From: a bacterium
GTDB lineage: Bacteria; Cyanobacteriota; Vampirovibrionia; Gastranaerophilales; Gastranaerophilaceae
Length of the DNA stretch: 50,384 bases
Direction of reading: 5' to 3'
NCBI GenBank assembly: GCA_017480425.1
Contig: JAFVAR010000014.1
Span: forward strand, 1 to 50,384
Below, in pieces: positions 7,544 to 16,202 of the stretch (the stretch's first letter is position 1; every line of letters starts with the position of its first letter). The notes below the pieces were generated by a model. That model was given only the letters and a program-made list of their open reading frames with translations, was not told the DNA's origin and made no database searches. Made by a program: the position numbers and the translations under genes.

Positions 7544-7549
7544 GATATT

Positions 7550-7993
7550 ATGATAAGAAAATATATTAATAAATTGTACATTTTTATCCAATGGACTAAG
7601 AAGTGGCATTTCTGTCATGTATTTTTTATTATTAATTTTTTATTTATGGTACTATGCAGTTTTGTAGTGATATTTATCGCTTTTATAAACGGGATTATAA
7701 ATAATCAACTTACTGAACTCTTTAGCATAAAAGCTATTTTATTATTATATTGGTTTAATTGTATAATATGCTTATTTATTACTATATACACTCTTCCTAT
7801 ATCACTTATTATTGAAATTATCATATCCTGCAAAAATAAAATTCAACATAAAAGCAAATATATAACATCTTCTTATTTAACAAAAAATAGCACGTATGAT
7901 ATATTATATGTTATGGCATTCATATTAAATATTACTTGTCTTGCTTGGTGCTTTTGGACAATTGTCAATAATTATCTCGAAATTTTATTTTAA
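7550..7993 (+). CDS. Small multi-pass membrane protein facing the 331-residue gene
   Basis: 147 residues. Hydrophobic segments lie at about residues 22-48, 60-90 and 115-140, with positive charges near the N-terminus (MIRKYINK) and in the loop CKNKIQHKSKY. It has no ribosome site; its promoter places the transcript start at or near the ATG. Its 3' end overlaps the convergent gene at 7985-8980 by 9 bp, copying the geometry of the secreted/M23 pairs. No family recognised. By analogy it may protect against the product of the facing gene; this is inference. Confidence 0.6.
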   Translation: MIRKYINKLYIFIQWTKKWHFCHVFFIINFLFMVLCSFVVIFIAFINGIINNQLTELFSIKAILLLYWFNCIICLFITIYTLPISLIIEIIISCKNKIQHKSKYITSSYLTKNSTYDILYVMAFILNITCLAWCFWTIVNNYLEILF

Positions 7994-8980
7994 CAACTTA
8001 ATAAATAGTTCAATAATTTTCCTTAATTCATCGTTATAATTGTTTTTCTCTTTTTGATTTATATCGGTAACTGTAAAATAATTTTGGAAATTACCTTTTT
8101 CTTGCATATTATAACCATGATTATTAAAAATAGAAGAAAAATCTAAAAGATTTTTGACCTTTCTTTGAAGAAAATCCTCTCTATCATATAATTTGCCAGT
8201 TAAATTACCTTTATCATCAATTCTCGCATTTGTTAATATCCCATTTTGAATAGAACTATGACGCTCGAATTTTTCAGGGTTTAGAAATGTATCATACCAT
8301 TTAGCTTCAAACTTTACCGGAAAGTCTGTTTTTATACCTTTTTTTATGTCATTATAATTCTCATTTTTTATCTTTTTTATTTCAGGTGAATTTGATAATC
8401 TCTTAGACATCTCAGAATCATTATTATATAGTACGCCTTGTTCATTTTGCTTTACACCATAATTCTGTAGTTTAGTTTTTAGCTCATTATCCGATATTTG
8501 TTCTATATTTATAATTTCCGCATTCGGATTTTGCTTTGCCTTTGCAAAATTTGTCATTCCATCTGTATACATATCTGATGATGTAGGATATAGTACTTTA
8601 CCGATGGTTTTTATTAATGTATCTGTAACTTTTTCGTGTGGCAACATCGGTTTTGAATAATCTATTTTCTGGTTTGTTATTGTATCTATACCTCCTTTAA
8701 CTGCATCTTCTGTAGTACGAATAGTATTCTGTATGGCCGGCATAATCTTATCTGCAAATAACCTATCAGGAGATTTCCGAATTTCTGCCATATTAGGTGA
8801 TGTATAAATACTTGGCTGTTTGTATGAATTTTCATAATATAGTGTTCGCGGCTGACTTATTTCCGAATTTTTCTTTGCATTCAATACTATTGGTGTTATA
8901 TCGTCTACAAACTTACGAAGTCTTCTGTTTTCATCTTCTTCTATCAAACTGTTAATATAATCTTCTATAATTTTATTCAT
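7985..8980 (-). CDS. Unknown 331-residue phage-region protein
   Basis: A long hydrophilic protein with an AAAGGA ribosome site. The N-terminal 35 residues are acidic and helical (IEDYINSLIEEDENRRLRKF), followed by an Asn/Ser-rich region and a Lys-rich C-terminal part containing FEAKWYDTFLNPEKFERHSS and DDKGNLTGKLYDREDF. No signal peptide and no membrane segment. I recognise no domain; the C-terminal 120 residues look like a separate folded unit. Position among leftward phage genes suggests a virion or accessory protein. The convergent overlapping membrane gene suggests a possible effector/protector pair. Confidence 0.55.
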   Translation of the reverse strand: MNKIIEDYINSLIEEDENRRLRKFVDDITPIVLNAKKNSEISQPRTLYYENSYKQPSIYTSPNMAEIRKSPDRLFADKIMPAIQNTIRTTEDAVKGGIDTITNQKIDYSKPMLPHEKVTDTLIKTIGKVLYPTSSDMYTDGMTNFAKAKQNPNAEIINIEQISDNELKTKLQNYGVKQNEQGVLYNNDSEMSKRLSNSPEIKKIKNENYNDIKKGIKTDFPVKFEAKWYDTFLNPEKFERHSSIQNGILTNARIDDKGNLTGKLYDREDFLQRKVKNLLDFSSIFNNHGYNMQEKGNFQNYFTVTDINQKEKNNYNDELRKIIELFIKLLK

Positions 8981-9008
8981 TTTTTTATTCCTTTCTTTTC
9001 AATTTACA

Positions 9009-9105
9009 TAAAAAAAAAGGAGGCTTTGAGGAGAATACTATTTACGTCAAAGGGTGAACAGATGAGAGAGAGAAAGGTGTAAATAGTTTTAATAAAAAGC
9101 CTCCT
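9009..9105 (-). terminator. Nested hairpin with T-run, terminator or small RNA
   Basis: AGGAGGCTTT (9018-9027) pairs with AAAGCCTCCT (9096-9105), and inside it ACTATTTAC (9037-9045) pairs with GTAAATAGT (9079-9087). Read leftward the outer stem is followed by a run of T residues, as in intrinsic terminators. It lies between the zinc-ribbon gene and the 331-residue gene. The approximately 33-nt apical loop is larger than a simple terminator needs. Confidence 0.65.
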
Positions 9106-9122
9106 AATCACTATGAAACAAA

Positions 9123-9497
9123 TTATAATGTTTTGACTAACTCTTTATTTCCATAAAAATCGCAAGCATACTGCTTGATTAAATCAGCTCTTCCGTTTCG
9201 CTTTACGGATTTATTAACCCCGTACTTCCAACCAAAAGGTTTTGACTTAAACTTTTTATAATTTAATTGTTTCATCGAATATAAAATATCTTCAGATATT
9301 TTTGACATAAGTTCATTTGCCTCAATTCCTGATTCACAAATCCTTTCCGGAATTCCATCAAATCTTACTCGGTATAGCTCCGCAACCGGTTTACCGCATA
9401 TTGGGCAAAATCCTATTGTAAACATTCTATATATATACAGATTTGTTTCTTTTAGATAATAAATATCGTCAGGTTTAAATTTACAACAATGACGCAT
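9123..9497 (-). CDS. Small zinc-ribbon-like protein
   Basis: 124 residues from the ATG at 9497, chosen because GAGGGGG precedes it directly. The N-terminus MRHCCKFKPDDIYYL and the segment IGFCPICGKPVAELYR give two cysteine pairs, CC and CPIC, that can form a zinc ribbon. The rest is basic (KKFKSKPFGWKYG). No known family beyond the ribbon. It is the rightmost gene of the leftward phage-like block and may be a DNA-packaging or regulatory accessory protein. Confidence 0.55.
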   Translation of the reverse strand: MRHCCKFKPDDIYYLKETNLYIYRMFTIGFCPICGKPVAELYRVRFDGIPERICESGIEANELMSKISEDILYSMKQLNYKKFKSKPFGWKYGVNKSVKRNGRADLIKQYACDFYGNKELVKTL

Positions 9498-9793
9498 AGA
9501 ACCCCCTCGTGCTATGTTTTTCAAAGCACTATTGTCGTTGAATTTTTTTATTTACGGGCACAATTTGCCCTCATACCCTTTAAAGATTTATCCTACGCTG
9601 CTTTCGCTTTGTTTCAAAATCAAGTACTTTTATATACTACTACATTTTCAATTTTCACCATAAGATTGTAACGAAATTTTTACATCTAAACCTGGGATGT
9701 AATATTCATCAATATTATAGGCGCATTTTTACCACTATAGCAACGTCACAGTATGGATTTGAGGCAAATTTTTCAAATCAGCTTTGTTTAGGT
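9498..9793. other. Gap between phage-like block and alcohol dehydrogenase
   Basis: About 300 bp with no credible gene. It holds a short hairpin GGGCA/TGCCC at 9556-9570 without a T-run. I see no tRNA, integrase or direct repeat marking an attachment site. It is the likely boundary between the phage-like block and chromosomal genes. Confidence 0.5.
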
Positions 9794-9799
9794 TATAAT
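9771..9799 (+). promoter_or_regulatory. Probable promoter of alcohol dehydrogenase
   Basis: TATAAT at 9794-9799 with a weak TTTCAA at 9771-9776, 17 bp apart. A GGAG ribosome site follows 18 bp downstream, so the transcript has a short normal leader. Confidence 0.5.
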
Positions 9800-9827
9800 T
9801 TAGTCATAGTAAGGATTGGAGTATAAA

Positions 9828-10802
9828 ATGAAAGCAATTGTTTTTGATAATGTTTTAAAATTAGATACAAACTATGACAAACCTGTTCCAAAAGAAGGAG
9901 AAGCTCTCATTCATGTAAAATTAGCCGGAATCTGTAATACCGACTTTGAGATAACAAAAGGATATATGGGCTATAAAGGTATTCTTGGGCACGAATTTGT
10001 AGGTATTGTAGAAAATGTTAACAGCCAAAATGCAGAGGATAAAAAATGGATTGGCAAACGTGTTGTTGCAGAAATCAGCTATGGCTGCAATAATCCGGAA
10101 TGCGAATGGTGTGCAAAAAAGAATTACCGCCATTGTCCGAACAGACACACACTCGGAATATGGAAAAAGGACGGCTGCTTTGCAGAATACATGACAATGC
10201 CGGTTAATGTACTGTTTGAAGTTCCTGAAAATGTTTCCGATGAACAAGCTGTATTTGTAGAACCTCTCGCCGCAGCATGTGAAATAACTGAGCAGCTCCA
10301 TATTGAGCCTATGCAAAAGGTTCTTGTTCTTGGAGACGGTAAATTAGGTTTAACAACCGCCTTAACTTTAAATGCTCAGAATATTGATGTTTTACTTGTC
10401 GGAAAACATAAAAACAAACTTGATATAGCTTCTGCCCAAGGAGTTAAAACGGCATTACTTCAGAATTTTAATATAGAAAAAAAATATGACATTGTAATAG
10501 AAGCAACCGGAACTGCAGGTGGATTTGAAACTTCAATTGCCCTCACAAAACCAAGAGGAACACTTGTTTTAAAAAGCACAGTTGCAACAGGAAAAGAACT
10601 TAACCTTGCTCCTATTGTTATTGATGAAATAACGGTTCTTGGTTCTCGCTGCGGACAATTTCCGCCTGCTCTGAGACTGCTTGAAAATAATCGTATAGAT
10701 TTTTCACCTATGATTTCCGGAACATATTCTATTGATGATGCAATTAAAGCATTTGAAGCCAATAAATCAAAGGAAACAATCAAAATATTACTAAAAATAT
10801 AA
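9828..10802 (+). CDS. Zinc-dependent medium-chain alcohol dehydrogenase
   Basis: 324 residues from the ATG following GGAG. The N-terminal GroES-like domain has the catalytic-zinc motifs GICNTDFE and GHEFVG. The lobe CNNPECEWCAKKNYRHC has four cysteines for a structural zinc. The cofactor half contains VLVLGDGKLGL, a Rossmann glycine motif in slightly altered form. Such enzymes oxidise alcohols or polyols with NAD(P). The substrate cannot be told; the shortened length and the CNTD motif are like threonine/sorbitol-type members. It stands alone behind its own promoter next to a phosphohexomutase. Confidence 0.85.
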   Translation: MKAIVFDNVLKLDTNYDKPVPKEGEALIHVKLAGICNTDFEITKGYMGYKGILGHEFVGIVENVNSQNAEDKKWIGKRVVAEISYGCNNPECEWCAKKNYRHCPNRHTLGIWKKDGCFAEYMTMPVNVLFEVPENVSDEQAVFVEPLAAACEITEQLHIEPMQKVLVLGDGKLGLTTALTLNAQNIDVLLVGKHKNKLDIASAQGVKTALLQNFNIEKKYDIVIEATGTAGGFETSIALTKPRGTLVLKSTVATGKELNLAPIVIDEITVLGSRCGQFPPALRLLENNRIDFSPMISGTYSIDDAIKAFEANKSKETIKILLKI

Positions 10803-10831
10803 AATTATTTGTAACAATTTCTTATCAATAG

Positions 10832-10856
10832 TAGAAATAACTTTATGTTAGTTCTA
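10832..10856. promoter_or_regulatory. Imperfect palindrome upstream of phosphohexomutase
   Basis: TAGAAATAAC and GTTAGTTCTA flank a 5-nt centre. Nine of ten arm positions pair. It lies 35 bp before the start and could be an operator or a weak leader hairpin. Confidence 0.3.
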
Positions 10857-10890
10857 TTATTGTCTTGTGTGTATTAGGAGGTAAATTAAA

Positions 10891-12576
10891 ATGAGAATTA
10901 ACCCAATCAACTGCTTTATACCTAAAGCAAGAGTAAAGAATGTGCACTCTACTGTAAATGTCGGTTATACAACACCGCTAAAATACGATTCAGTGAGTTT
11001 TACAGGTTCAAGTGTCATTGCAAGGTCTGCTAAAGTACCGTTTGAAACAGCAAAGTTTGTGGCAAACAGCCTTTCTACATCAACTTCTGGACACAGAGCA
11101 CCTTATTTAAGCGAAAAATTCACAAAGGATATTGTTAAACTTATAACACTAGGAGTTGCCGGATACGCAACAGCAGAAGCTTTGAAAGAAAACAGACGTC
11201 CGACCGTTTTAATTGGCGGCGATACAAGAGTAGCAACCAGAGAGTCTTTGCCGCTCATTAAAGATACTTTATTAAAACAAAATATTGATGTTATTAACAT
11301 AGAAGATCCTGTTCCGACGCCGCTTTTAGCAATGACTGCACAAAAGTATAACGTTGATTTGGCAGTTTTAATGACTGCAAGCCACAATCCATGGAATGAC
11401 GGCGGATATAACCTTGTTACGAAAGCCGGCGCAATTGCACCTGCTGAAGTAACACAAGAAGTTGCAAAACATATAGAACGTATAGCAAAGGTCGGCTCTT
11501 ATTCTGAAAACAGAGAACCTCAGGGTAAATTAACCGAAATTTATCCTTATGAATTATACAAAGAACAACTCAATTCAGAAGGATTAATTGATTGGAAAAA
11601 TATAAAAGATGCAAAAGTCAAAGTCTTATATGACGGACTTAAAGGCACCGGAAATTATATTATGCCTCAACTTATGAAAGATTACGGCATAAAATTAAAA
11701 CAAGTTAAATCTTCCGGTCAGGAAGGTCCAAACCCTATAGATAAAAATCTTGGCAGATTAAAAGATGCAATTCTTAAAGACAAAAATGAATTAAAAGTCG
11801 GCTTATCTAATGATGGAGATGCAGACAGATTCGGAGTTGTAGATGAAAACGGAAACTTTATAAATGCAAATGACGTCATTTTATTAGTAGGGTACCATCT
11901 GGCTAAAAATAAAGGACGTCAAGGTGCTACTATAAGAAGTCAAGCTACATCAATGCAGCTTGACAGGCTTGCAGATATCTATGGTTTAGATAAGTACGAA
12001 ACCCCAGTAGGATTCAAATACATCGGAGAAGATATTATAAAACTAAGAAACGAAGGAAAAGATATTCTTGTAGCAGGTGAAGAATCAGGCGGACTTACGG
12101 TAAACGGTCACATTCCTGAAAAAGACGGTATAGTTGCTCTGTCTTTAATCCTAGACTTAGTTGCAACCGAAAGAAAACCTTTAAGCCAAATACTTAAAAA
12201 TGTTAAAGAAGAACTAGGAGTTTCCTTTGCAATAAATAATTACAGCAAAAGAATGACTGATGATGAATCTAAAAACGCACTTATGGCAAAAGTTGAAGAT
12301 ATGTATAAAAGAGTACTTAACGGTGACACAGCATTTGGAGAATACCAAATTGATGCTGAAAAAACAGCTCAACTTCGCAAAAATATGGAACAATACAGAA
12401 AAGGCGGAGATGGATATAAATTCATATTGACCGACGGTTCAAGCGTACTTGTCAGAAAAAGCGGTACCGAACCTTTAGTAAAATTTTATATTGAAGCCAC
12501 AGGAAAAAATACAGAAGATGCAAAAAATAATAGTGAGGAATTAAAAGTTCAACTTAATAAAACTTTTAATATATAA
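10891..12576 (+). CDS. Phosphoglucomutase/phosphomannomutase with N-terminal tag
   Basis: 561 residues after a strong AGGAGG site. It has all four signatures of alpha-D-phosphohexomutases: TASHNPWNDGG with phosphoserine S164, DGDADRFG (308-315) for magnesium, GEESGG for the sugar, and RKSGTEP for the phosphate. It interconverts hexose 1- and 6-phosphates for glycan and envelope precursors. The usual N-terminal TSG-R-motif appears as TSTSGHRA only at residue 63, so about 60 residues precede the enzyme. They begin MRINPIN and contain VSFTGSS, the tag seen on other proteins here. It ends at a strong bidirectional terminator. Confidence 0.9.
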   Translation: MRINPINCFIPKARVKNVHSTVNVGYTTPLKYDSVSFTGSSVIARSAKVPFETAKFVANSLSTSTSGHRAPYLSEKFTKDIVKLITLGVAGYATAEALKENRRPTVLIGGDTRVATRESLPLIKDTLLKQNIDVINIEDPVPTPLLAMTAQKYNVDLAVLMTASHNPWNDGGYNLVTKAGAIAPAEVTQEVAKHIERIAKVGSYSENREPQGKLTEIYPYELYKEQLNSEGLIDWKNIKDAKVKVLYDGLKGTGNYIMPQLMKDYGIKLKQVKSSGQEGPNPIDKNLGRLKDAILKDKNELKVGLSNDGDADRFGVVDENGNFINANDVILLVGYHLAKNKGRQGATIRSQATSMQLDRLADIYGLDKYETPVGFKYIGEDIIKLRNEGKDILVAGEESGGLTVNGHIPEKDGIVALSLILDLVATERKPLSQILKNVKEELGVSFAINNYSKRMTDDESKNALMAKVEDMYKRVLNGDTAFGEYQIDAEKTAQLRKNMEQYRKGGDGYKFILTDGSSVLVRKSGTEPLVKFYIEATGKNTEDAKNNSEELKVQLNKTFNI

Positions 12577-12593
12577 AAAACTATTTAACAAAT

Positions 12594-12627
12594 AAAAGGC
12601 GGATTTCATAAATGAAATCCGCCTTTT
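12594..12627. terminator. Bidirectional intrinsic terminator
   Basis: AAAAGGCGGATTTCAT pairs fully with ATGAAATCCGCCTTTT around a 2-nt centre. A/T runs on both sides let it serve the phosphohexomutase and the convergent HEAT gene. Confidence 0.9.
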
Positions 12628-12649
12628 ATTAACTAAATTATTTTTCGGC

Positions 12650-13504
12650 TTAAACTGCTGCCGGTTTCTTTTGTTGAGTAGCACCGGGAATTGCTTGCCA
12701 ATTTGCAGCCATAATTTTTTTGAATGACTTAAGAGCGGTGTCTTCAAGTTCACCCAATTCTTCTGCTTCCATTATTAATTCTCTTAATGGCAACAATGCT
12801 CGTTGGTCACGTAATACACCAAGAGCAGCTGCCGCACCTGCTCTTACCAAATCATTTTCCGAACGATTTTTCATAACATCAATTAACGCAGGAACTGCCT
12901 TGCGGTCATTTAATTTACCCAAAGATGTAACCGCATAAATTCTAACGTTTACCCATTCGTCATACAACATGTTAATAATTTTATCAACGCACTTCTTGTT
13001 GCCAATTTCACCCAAAGCACGTGTTGCATCACAACGAACATTCACTTTTTCGTGGTCTAAAGATTTCATTAACGCATCAGTCGCAACATCACCGATTTCT
13101 ATTAGCGCATCTGTTGCAGTAATACAAACTTGAGAATTTTCATCGTTCAATGCTTCTACCAATGGCTCAACAACAATCTTACCACCCAAACGGCCTAATG
13201 CACGAGCGGCACGAACACGAACGTCCACATTTCTGTCTTCACGTAAAGATTCAATAAGATGTTCAGTTGCCTTAGAATCACCCAACTCGCCTAAAGCACG
13301 AGCAGCATATAAACGAACAGAACCGTTTTTATCATTTTTTAGAACATTAATTAACGGTTCAACAGCTTTAGAATCACCCATTTCACCAAGAACACGGGCT
13401 GCATTGTATCTGACTTTTTCAGAACTTGAACCCATCAGGTCGTTAATAAGCTCTTGGAAAGTTTTCTTTACTTGTTTCTTTTTGCTGTTTACTGTTATTG
13501 TCAT
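12650..13504 (-). CDS. HEAT-repeat protein (PBS lyase-like repeats)
   Basis: 284 residues starting at the ATG 8 nt after GGAGG. About seven to eight repeats of roughly 31 residues carry the pattern VR-x-A-A-R-A-L-G-x-L-G-D-x-K-A-V-x-x-L: for example VRLYAARALGELGDSKATEHL and VRVRAARALGRLGG. Such alpha-solenoids are protein-binding scaffolds; in cyanobacteria relatives serve phycobilin lyases, but a non-photosynthetic host would use it as a generic scaffold. The short N-terminus (MTITVNSKKKQVKK) is basic. There is no signal peptide. The binding partner is unknown. Confidence 0.85.
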   Translation of the reverse strand: MTITVNSKKKQVKKTFQELINDLMGSSSEKVRYNAARVLGEMGDSKAVEPLINVLKNDKNGSVRLYAARALGELGDSKATEHLIESLREDRNVDVRVRAARALGRLGGKIVVEPLVEALNDENSQVCITATDALIEIGDVATDALMKSLDHEKVNVRCDATRALGEIGNKKCVDKIINMLYDEWVNVRIYAVTSLGKLNDRKAVPALIDVMKNRSENDLVRAGAAAALGVLRDQRALLPLRELIMEAEELGELEDTALKSFKKIMAANWQAIPGATQQKKPAAV

Positions 13505-13790
13505 ACACTTTACCTCCAAATGTAAACATGGTTATCTAACTTCTACACAGTTATATAAAGTATTTTTCTGTTTAAAAATTGCCTATTTTTTTCGATATGT
13601 TACATTTTTGTTACATTGTCTGTGATAAGGGTAAAAATTACACTTATTCTCAGTAAATATAATATAACATATTTTTGCATTTTTCTGCTTGCTCAGTCGG
13701 ATATTTTTACAAAACTTAATTAACAAATTTATTCAAAACAGATGTATGTCCTGTGCTTATTGAATTTCACATCGTTACTTTTCTTTACAT

Positions 13791-15437
13791 TTAATACTTA
13801 CTGGGGATAGTAATACAGAATTCACTGCCTTTATTTATTTTTGTTTTTACATCAATTTTTCCGTGATGTTTTTCTACTATTTTTTGAGAAATTGCAAGCC
13901 CCAAGCCGGTTCCTACCCCAACGCCTTTTGTTGTATATCCTGCAAAAAATATTTTATCCGGTTCTTTTATTCCGCAACCGGTATCTTTAATTTTCACAAC
14001 CAGATTTTTATTTTTGAATGCTGTGTCAATAGTAATTATACCCTCTCCTTTTATTGCATGGGCGGCATTTACAAGAATATTCATAAATACTTGATTTAAC
14101 ATATTAGGATAACATTTGATTGGCGGAAGTTTACCGTAATTTTTTACAACTTCTATCCTGTTTTTTGTTTCATGCCGAATCAAATCAAGTGTTAAATCAA
14201 TTTCTTTGTTTATATCTGCATCCTGAAGTTCAGCCTCATCAAGCCTTACGAATTTGCGCAATGAAACAACCAGCCTGTTAATTCTTGCAATTGCTTCAGT
14301 ATCTATTTCATTAACTTCATTTAACAAGCCTGCCAATTCCTTATCATTTATTTGAGTAATTAGTTTTTTAGTAATTTCATTATTAGATTTTATAGATGCA
14401 ACAGGTGTATTTATTTCATGTGCAACACCTGCAACCAGTTGACCGAGAGATGCCATTTTTTCAGAATTAATAAGTTTAAGCTGAGTATCTTGCAACTCTT
14501 TTAAGGTCTTTCTCAAATCTTTTACCATTTCTTCATTTTTTTTGTACAACTCAGCTTGAATTATTGCATTACCAAGCTGAAGTGAAACACCGTTCAACAC
14601 CTCCAGCGTATCATCTAATTTTATTTTTTGTTTTGTTGTAAGTACAATAATACCTATTAATTTATTCAAATGGAAAATAGGCATCACTATTCTTTGAACA
14701 TTTTCCTTAAATGGTTCAGCTGATAAATATTCTTTTCTGCATGTTAAGCAAGAAACAATCCCTTGTTGAATATTTTCATAAACATTTTTATCAAAAGAAA
14801 TCAGCTTATCTTTATCTTTTTTATTTATAGATTCTTGAATTTTAAAAGAATTTTCCTTTACACAAGATGCATAATATCCCCGAAAAGCTGCAAACATTTG
14901 AGTAAGTTCTACCAACGCAGAATTTAAAATTACCGAAGGATTTATGGACTCTCTTATGATATTTGAAACATTATTAAGCAATAAAAGTTTCATTGCCTGA
15001 GATTGAGCTTGAAGTTTTATTTTTGATAAAATTTTATTTTCATCACCCAGTAATTTAATGTTATTTTTTAATTCTGAGTTTTCTGATCTTATATTTTCCA
15101 AACTTACTTTAGCACTTACATCTGTTAAAATTATTGTTGTATAATTTCCTCTTTTAGAAGAATTCATATCATAGTATTTTATTTTTGAATCCTGATAAAG
15201 AACATAAGCCGAAAAATCTTCTTCAGACTCAATTGCTTGAATTATAGGAGAATGAACTTTAACATCACTGCTATCCAAAGCGTAAACTTCATAATAAAGT
15301 TTATGTGAAAATTTTTTTACGTTTTCAAAATCCGGAAATTCCCGCTTAAAAACATTATTTCTAAAAACGACTTCTAAATTATCATTCAACACAATTACAG
15401 CAGTGTTAAATTTATTAAAAATATCAAACTTCCCCAT
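13791..15437 (-). CDS. Orphan sensor histidine kinase (PAS-like, GAF, HisKA, ATPase)
   Basis: 548 residues without membrane segments, so a cytosolic sensor. Residues 1-110 resemble a PAS fold, 112-150 a coiled coil, about 165-295 a GAF domain with a Cys pair (CLTC near 230), then a second coiled coil. The kinase core has VAGVAHEINTP with phospho-acceptor H340, NILVNAAHAI, DTGCGI and GTGLGLAIS for ATP binding. No response regulator is adjacent. TATAAT at 15449-15444 lies 6 nt before the ATG, so the gene looks leaderless. It is divergent from the flagellar operon, and a link to motility is only suggested by position. Confidence 0.9.
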   Translation of the reverse strand: MGKFDIFNKFNTAVIVLNDNLEVVFRNNVFKREFPDFENVKKFSHKLYYEVYALDSSDVKVHSPIIQAIESEEDFSAYVLYQDSKIKYYDMNSSKRGNYTTIILTDVSAKVSLENIRSENSELKNNIKLLGDENKILSKIKLQAQSQAMKLLLLNNVSNIIRESINPSVILNSALVELTQMFAAFRGYYASCVKENSFKIQESINKKDKDKLISFDKNVYENIQQGIVSCLTCRKEYLSAEPFKENVQRIVMPIFHLNKLIGIIVLTTKQKIKLDDTLEVLNGVSLQLGNAIIQAELYKKNEEMVKDLRKTLKELQDTQLKLINSEKMASLGQLVAGVAHEINTPVASIKSNNEITKKLITQINDKELAGLLNEVNEIDTEAIARINRLVVSLRKFVRLDEAELQDADINKEIDLTLDLIRHETKNRIEVVKNYGKLPPIKCYPNMLNQVFMNILVNAAHAIKGEGIITIDTAFKNKNLVVKIKDTGCGIKEPDKIFFAGYTTKGVGVGTGLGLAISQKIVEKHHGKIDVKTKINKGSEFCITIPSKY

Positions 15438-15443
15438 ATAAAT

Positions 15444-15449
15444 ATTATA
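15444..15449 (-). promoter_or_regulatory. -10 box of the leaderless kinase gene
   Basis: Reverse-strand TATAAT, then ATTTAT, then the kinase ATG. No ribosome site can fit. Confidence 0.6.
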
Positions 15450-15496
15450 TTACTTGAGATATTCAGACGCAAGTTCTCCAACAAACAGAGTATTTT

Positions 15497-15526
15497 TTGG
15501 CACAAATAAAAAAATCCTGCTATAAT
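15497..15526 (+). promoter_or_regulatory. Promoter of the flagellar operon
   Basis: TTGGCA at 15497-15502, 18-bp spacer and TATAAT at 15521-15526. A small hairpin CCTGA/TCAGG lies in the roughly 50-nt leader before the GGAG ribosome site of fliL. Confidence 0.65.
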
Positions 15527-15581
15527 GAAATTGGATGTTTATATCTGACCTGAAAAAATCAGGCCAGGAACGGAGAAAAGT

Positions 15582-16196
15582 ATGGCTGAAAATGAAAAAC
15601 CCGTTGTTACGGAAGAGAAAAAACAACAACAAGATATTACAAAATTCTTAATTATGACTGTTGCGTCAATTGTTATAATGTTTGTCGTATTCGCAGGTGT
15701 TAATTATGTAATCATGGAGAATTTAATTAGTCAAAAAATAGGTTCACTTCAATTGCAAGGTGAAGAACTTGGCGAAGGCGACGAAGAAGGAGATGAAATT
15801 GAAAAGGGTATTATAGTAGACCTTGGTGATTTTATTCTTAATTTATGCGATGAAAATCAAAAAAAATACTTAAAAGTTAACGTGGCGATTGAAGTAACTA
15901 AAAAAGATACTGACTTCCAAGATGCAGCACCTGCTGCAAAAGGAGGACACGGACATGGAGAAGAAGCTCCTGCTCCTGCTGATCCAATGGCATCAATTCA
16001 AACAGAAATGAATCAGTTTAAACCTGCAATCAGAGATGCGGTTATTACAAACCTTTCAAGCAAAACATCTTCTGAACTTTCAACCGCAGCAGGAAAAGAG
16101 CTTGCAAAAGAACAAATTACAAATGATATAAATTCAATACTTGGCGGAGAAAGAGAAGTCCTTAGAGTAAGCTTTGGACAATTTATCATTCAATAA
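15582..16196 (+). CDS. fliL: Flagellar basal-body protein FliL
   Basis: 204 residues. A cytosolic N-terminus (MAENEKPVVTEEKKQQQ), one membrane anchor at about 23-45, an acidic stretch EELGEGDEEGDE, and then the FliL periplasmic fold with DLGDFILNL, KYLKVNVAIEV and VLRVSFGQFIIQ at the C-terminus. FliL forms a ring around the stators and supports torque. A His/Ala/Pro-rich insert GGHGHGEEAPAPA splits the domain. First gene of an operon with fliM 6 bp downstream. Confidence 0.85.
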   Translation: MAENEKPVVTEEKKQQQDITKFLIMTVASIVIMFVVFAGVNYVIMENLISQKIGSLQLQGEELGEGDEEGDEIEKGIIVDLGDFILNLCDENQKKYLKVNVAIEVTKKDTDFQDAAPAAKGGHGHGEEAPAPADPMASIQTEMNQFKPAIRDAVITNLSSKTSSELSTAAGKELAKEQITNDINSILGGEREVLRVSFGQFIIQ

Positions 16197-16202
16197 GGGA
16201 AA

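Noticed and set aside
9498..9793. Phage attachment site
   Set aside because: No tRNA end, integrase gene or matching direct repeat was found in the window; only the change in gene content marks the boundary.
9816..9827. TTG start giving MEYK before the alcohol dehydrogenase
   Set aside because: The TTG lies in the ribosome-binding region; GGAG is correctly spaced for the ATG at 9828.
15495..15520. Sigma-54 promoter upstream of fliL (TGGCAC...TGC)
   Set aside because: The GG and GC elements are about 20 bp apart, twice what sigma-54 needs. TTGGCA-N18-TATAAT explains the site.
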